Source: Eggerthella sp. CAG:298 (lineage in GTDB: Bacteria; Actinomycetota; Coriobacteriia; Coriobacteriales; Eggerthellaceae). From it: a stretch of 17,201 nucleotides of DNA. This document shows, in pieces, positions 17,185-17,201 of this stretch. The stretch spans positions 1 through 17,201 of the forward strand of contig FR895133.1 of assembly GCA_000435675.1 (NCBI GenBank), read 5' to 3'. The notes beneath the pieces are model-generated. The model saw only the letters and a program-made list of their open reading frames with translations, was not told the origin of the DNA and did not search any database. How positions within the stretch are numbered: position 1 is the stretch's first letter; every line of letters starts with the position of its first letter. Both the position numbers and the translations under genes were made by a program.

Positions 17185-17201
17185 GCAGAAGGCGACAAAC
17201 T

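Overview
The window looks like chromosomal DNA from a moderately high-GC anaerobic actinobacterium, most likely class Coriobacteriia (an Eggerthellaceae/Slackia-like organism). This is an inference from gene content (type III glutamine synthetase, LL-diaminopimelate aminotransferase, Fe-S type PurF, an FmdE-family protein beside a FecCD-type transporter) and from protein style; no database search was possible. No rRNA, tRNA, CRISPR array, insertion sequence or phage gene was seen.

Layout. Positions 1-11.0 kb are a plus-strand block of nitrogen and biosynthetic genes: the 3' part of glnN (type III glutamine synthetase), carA and carB (carbamoyl phosphate synthetase, overlapping by 8 bp), then a 320-bp gap holding a long imperfect inverted repeat, then dapF, a tiny basic ORF, dapL, a clear terminator and purF. 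GlnN makes glutamine, which CarA and PurF consume; dapL and dapF are consecutive steps to meso-diaminopimelate and lysine. From 11.0 to 12.1 kb there is one minus-strand gene for an unrecognised membrane-anchored extracytoplasmic protein, whose stop abuts that of purF.

From 12.2 to 17.2 kb lies the most interesting part, a split metal-uptake locus. On the plus strand are a lipoprotein substrate-binding protein and a SAM-dependent methyltransferase. On the minus strand are an FmdE-family protein with a zinc ribbon, a FecCD-type permease and an ABC ATPase with a histidine-rich N-terminal tail. The two operons converge with a 3-bp gap. Both start under the same kind of inverted repeat, GTGTTAC-N13-GTAACAC-like: two tandem copies before the binding protein and one over the start codon of the FmdE gene. 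This matches the recognition motif I recall for NikR of the Desulfovibrio/Geobacter type. Together with the His-rich tail, it suggests a nickel-regulated, probably nickel (or nickel-chelate) importer in which the methyltransferase and FmdE protein are unexplained partners.

A second notable feature is a 30-bp sequence found twice with 28/30 identity: once in frame inside carB, where it adds a peptide that the family normally lacks, and once between the binding-protein and methyltransferase genes. It behaves like a small dispersed element that can sit inside an essential gene.
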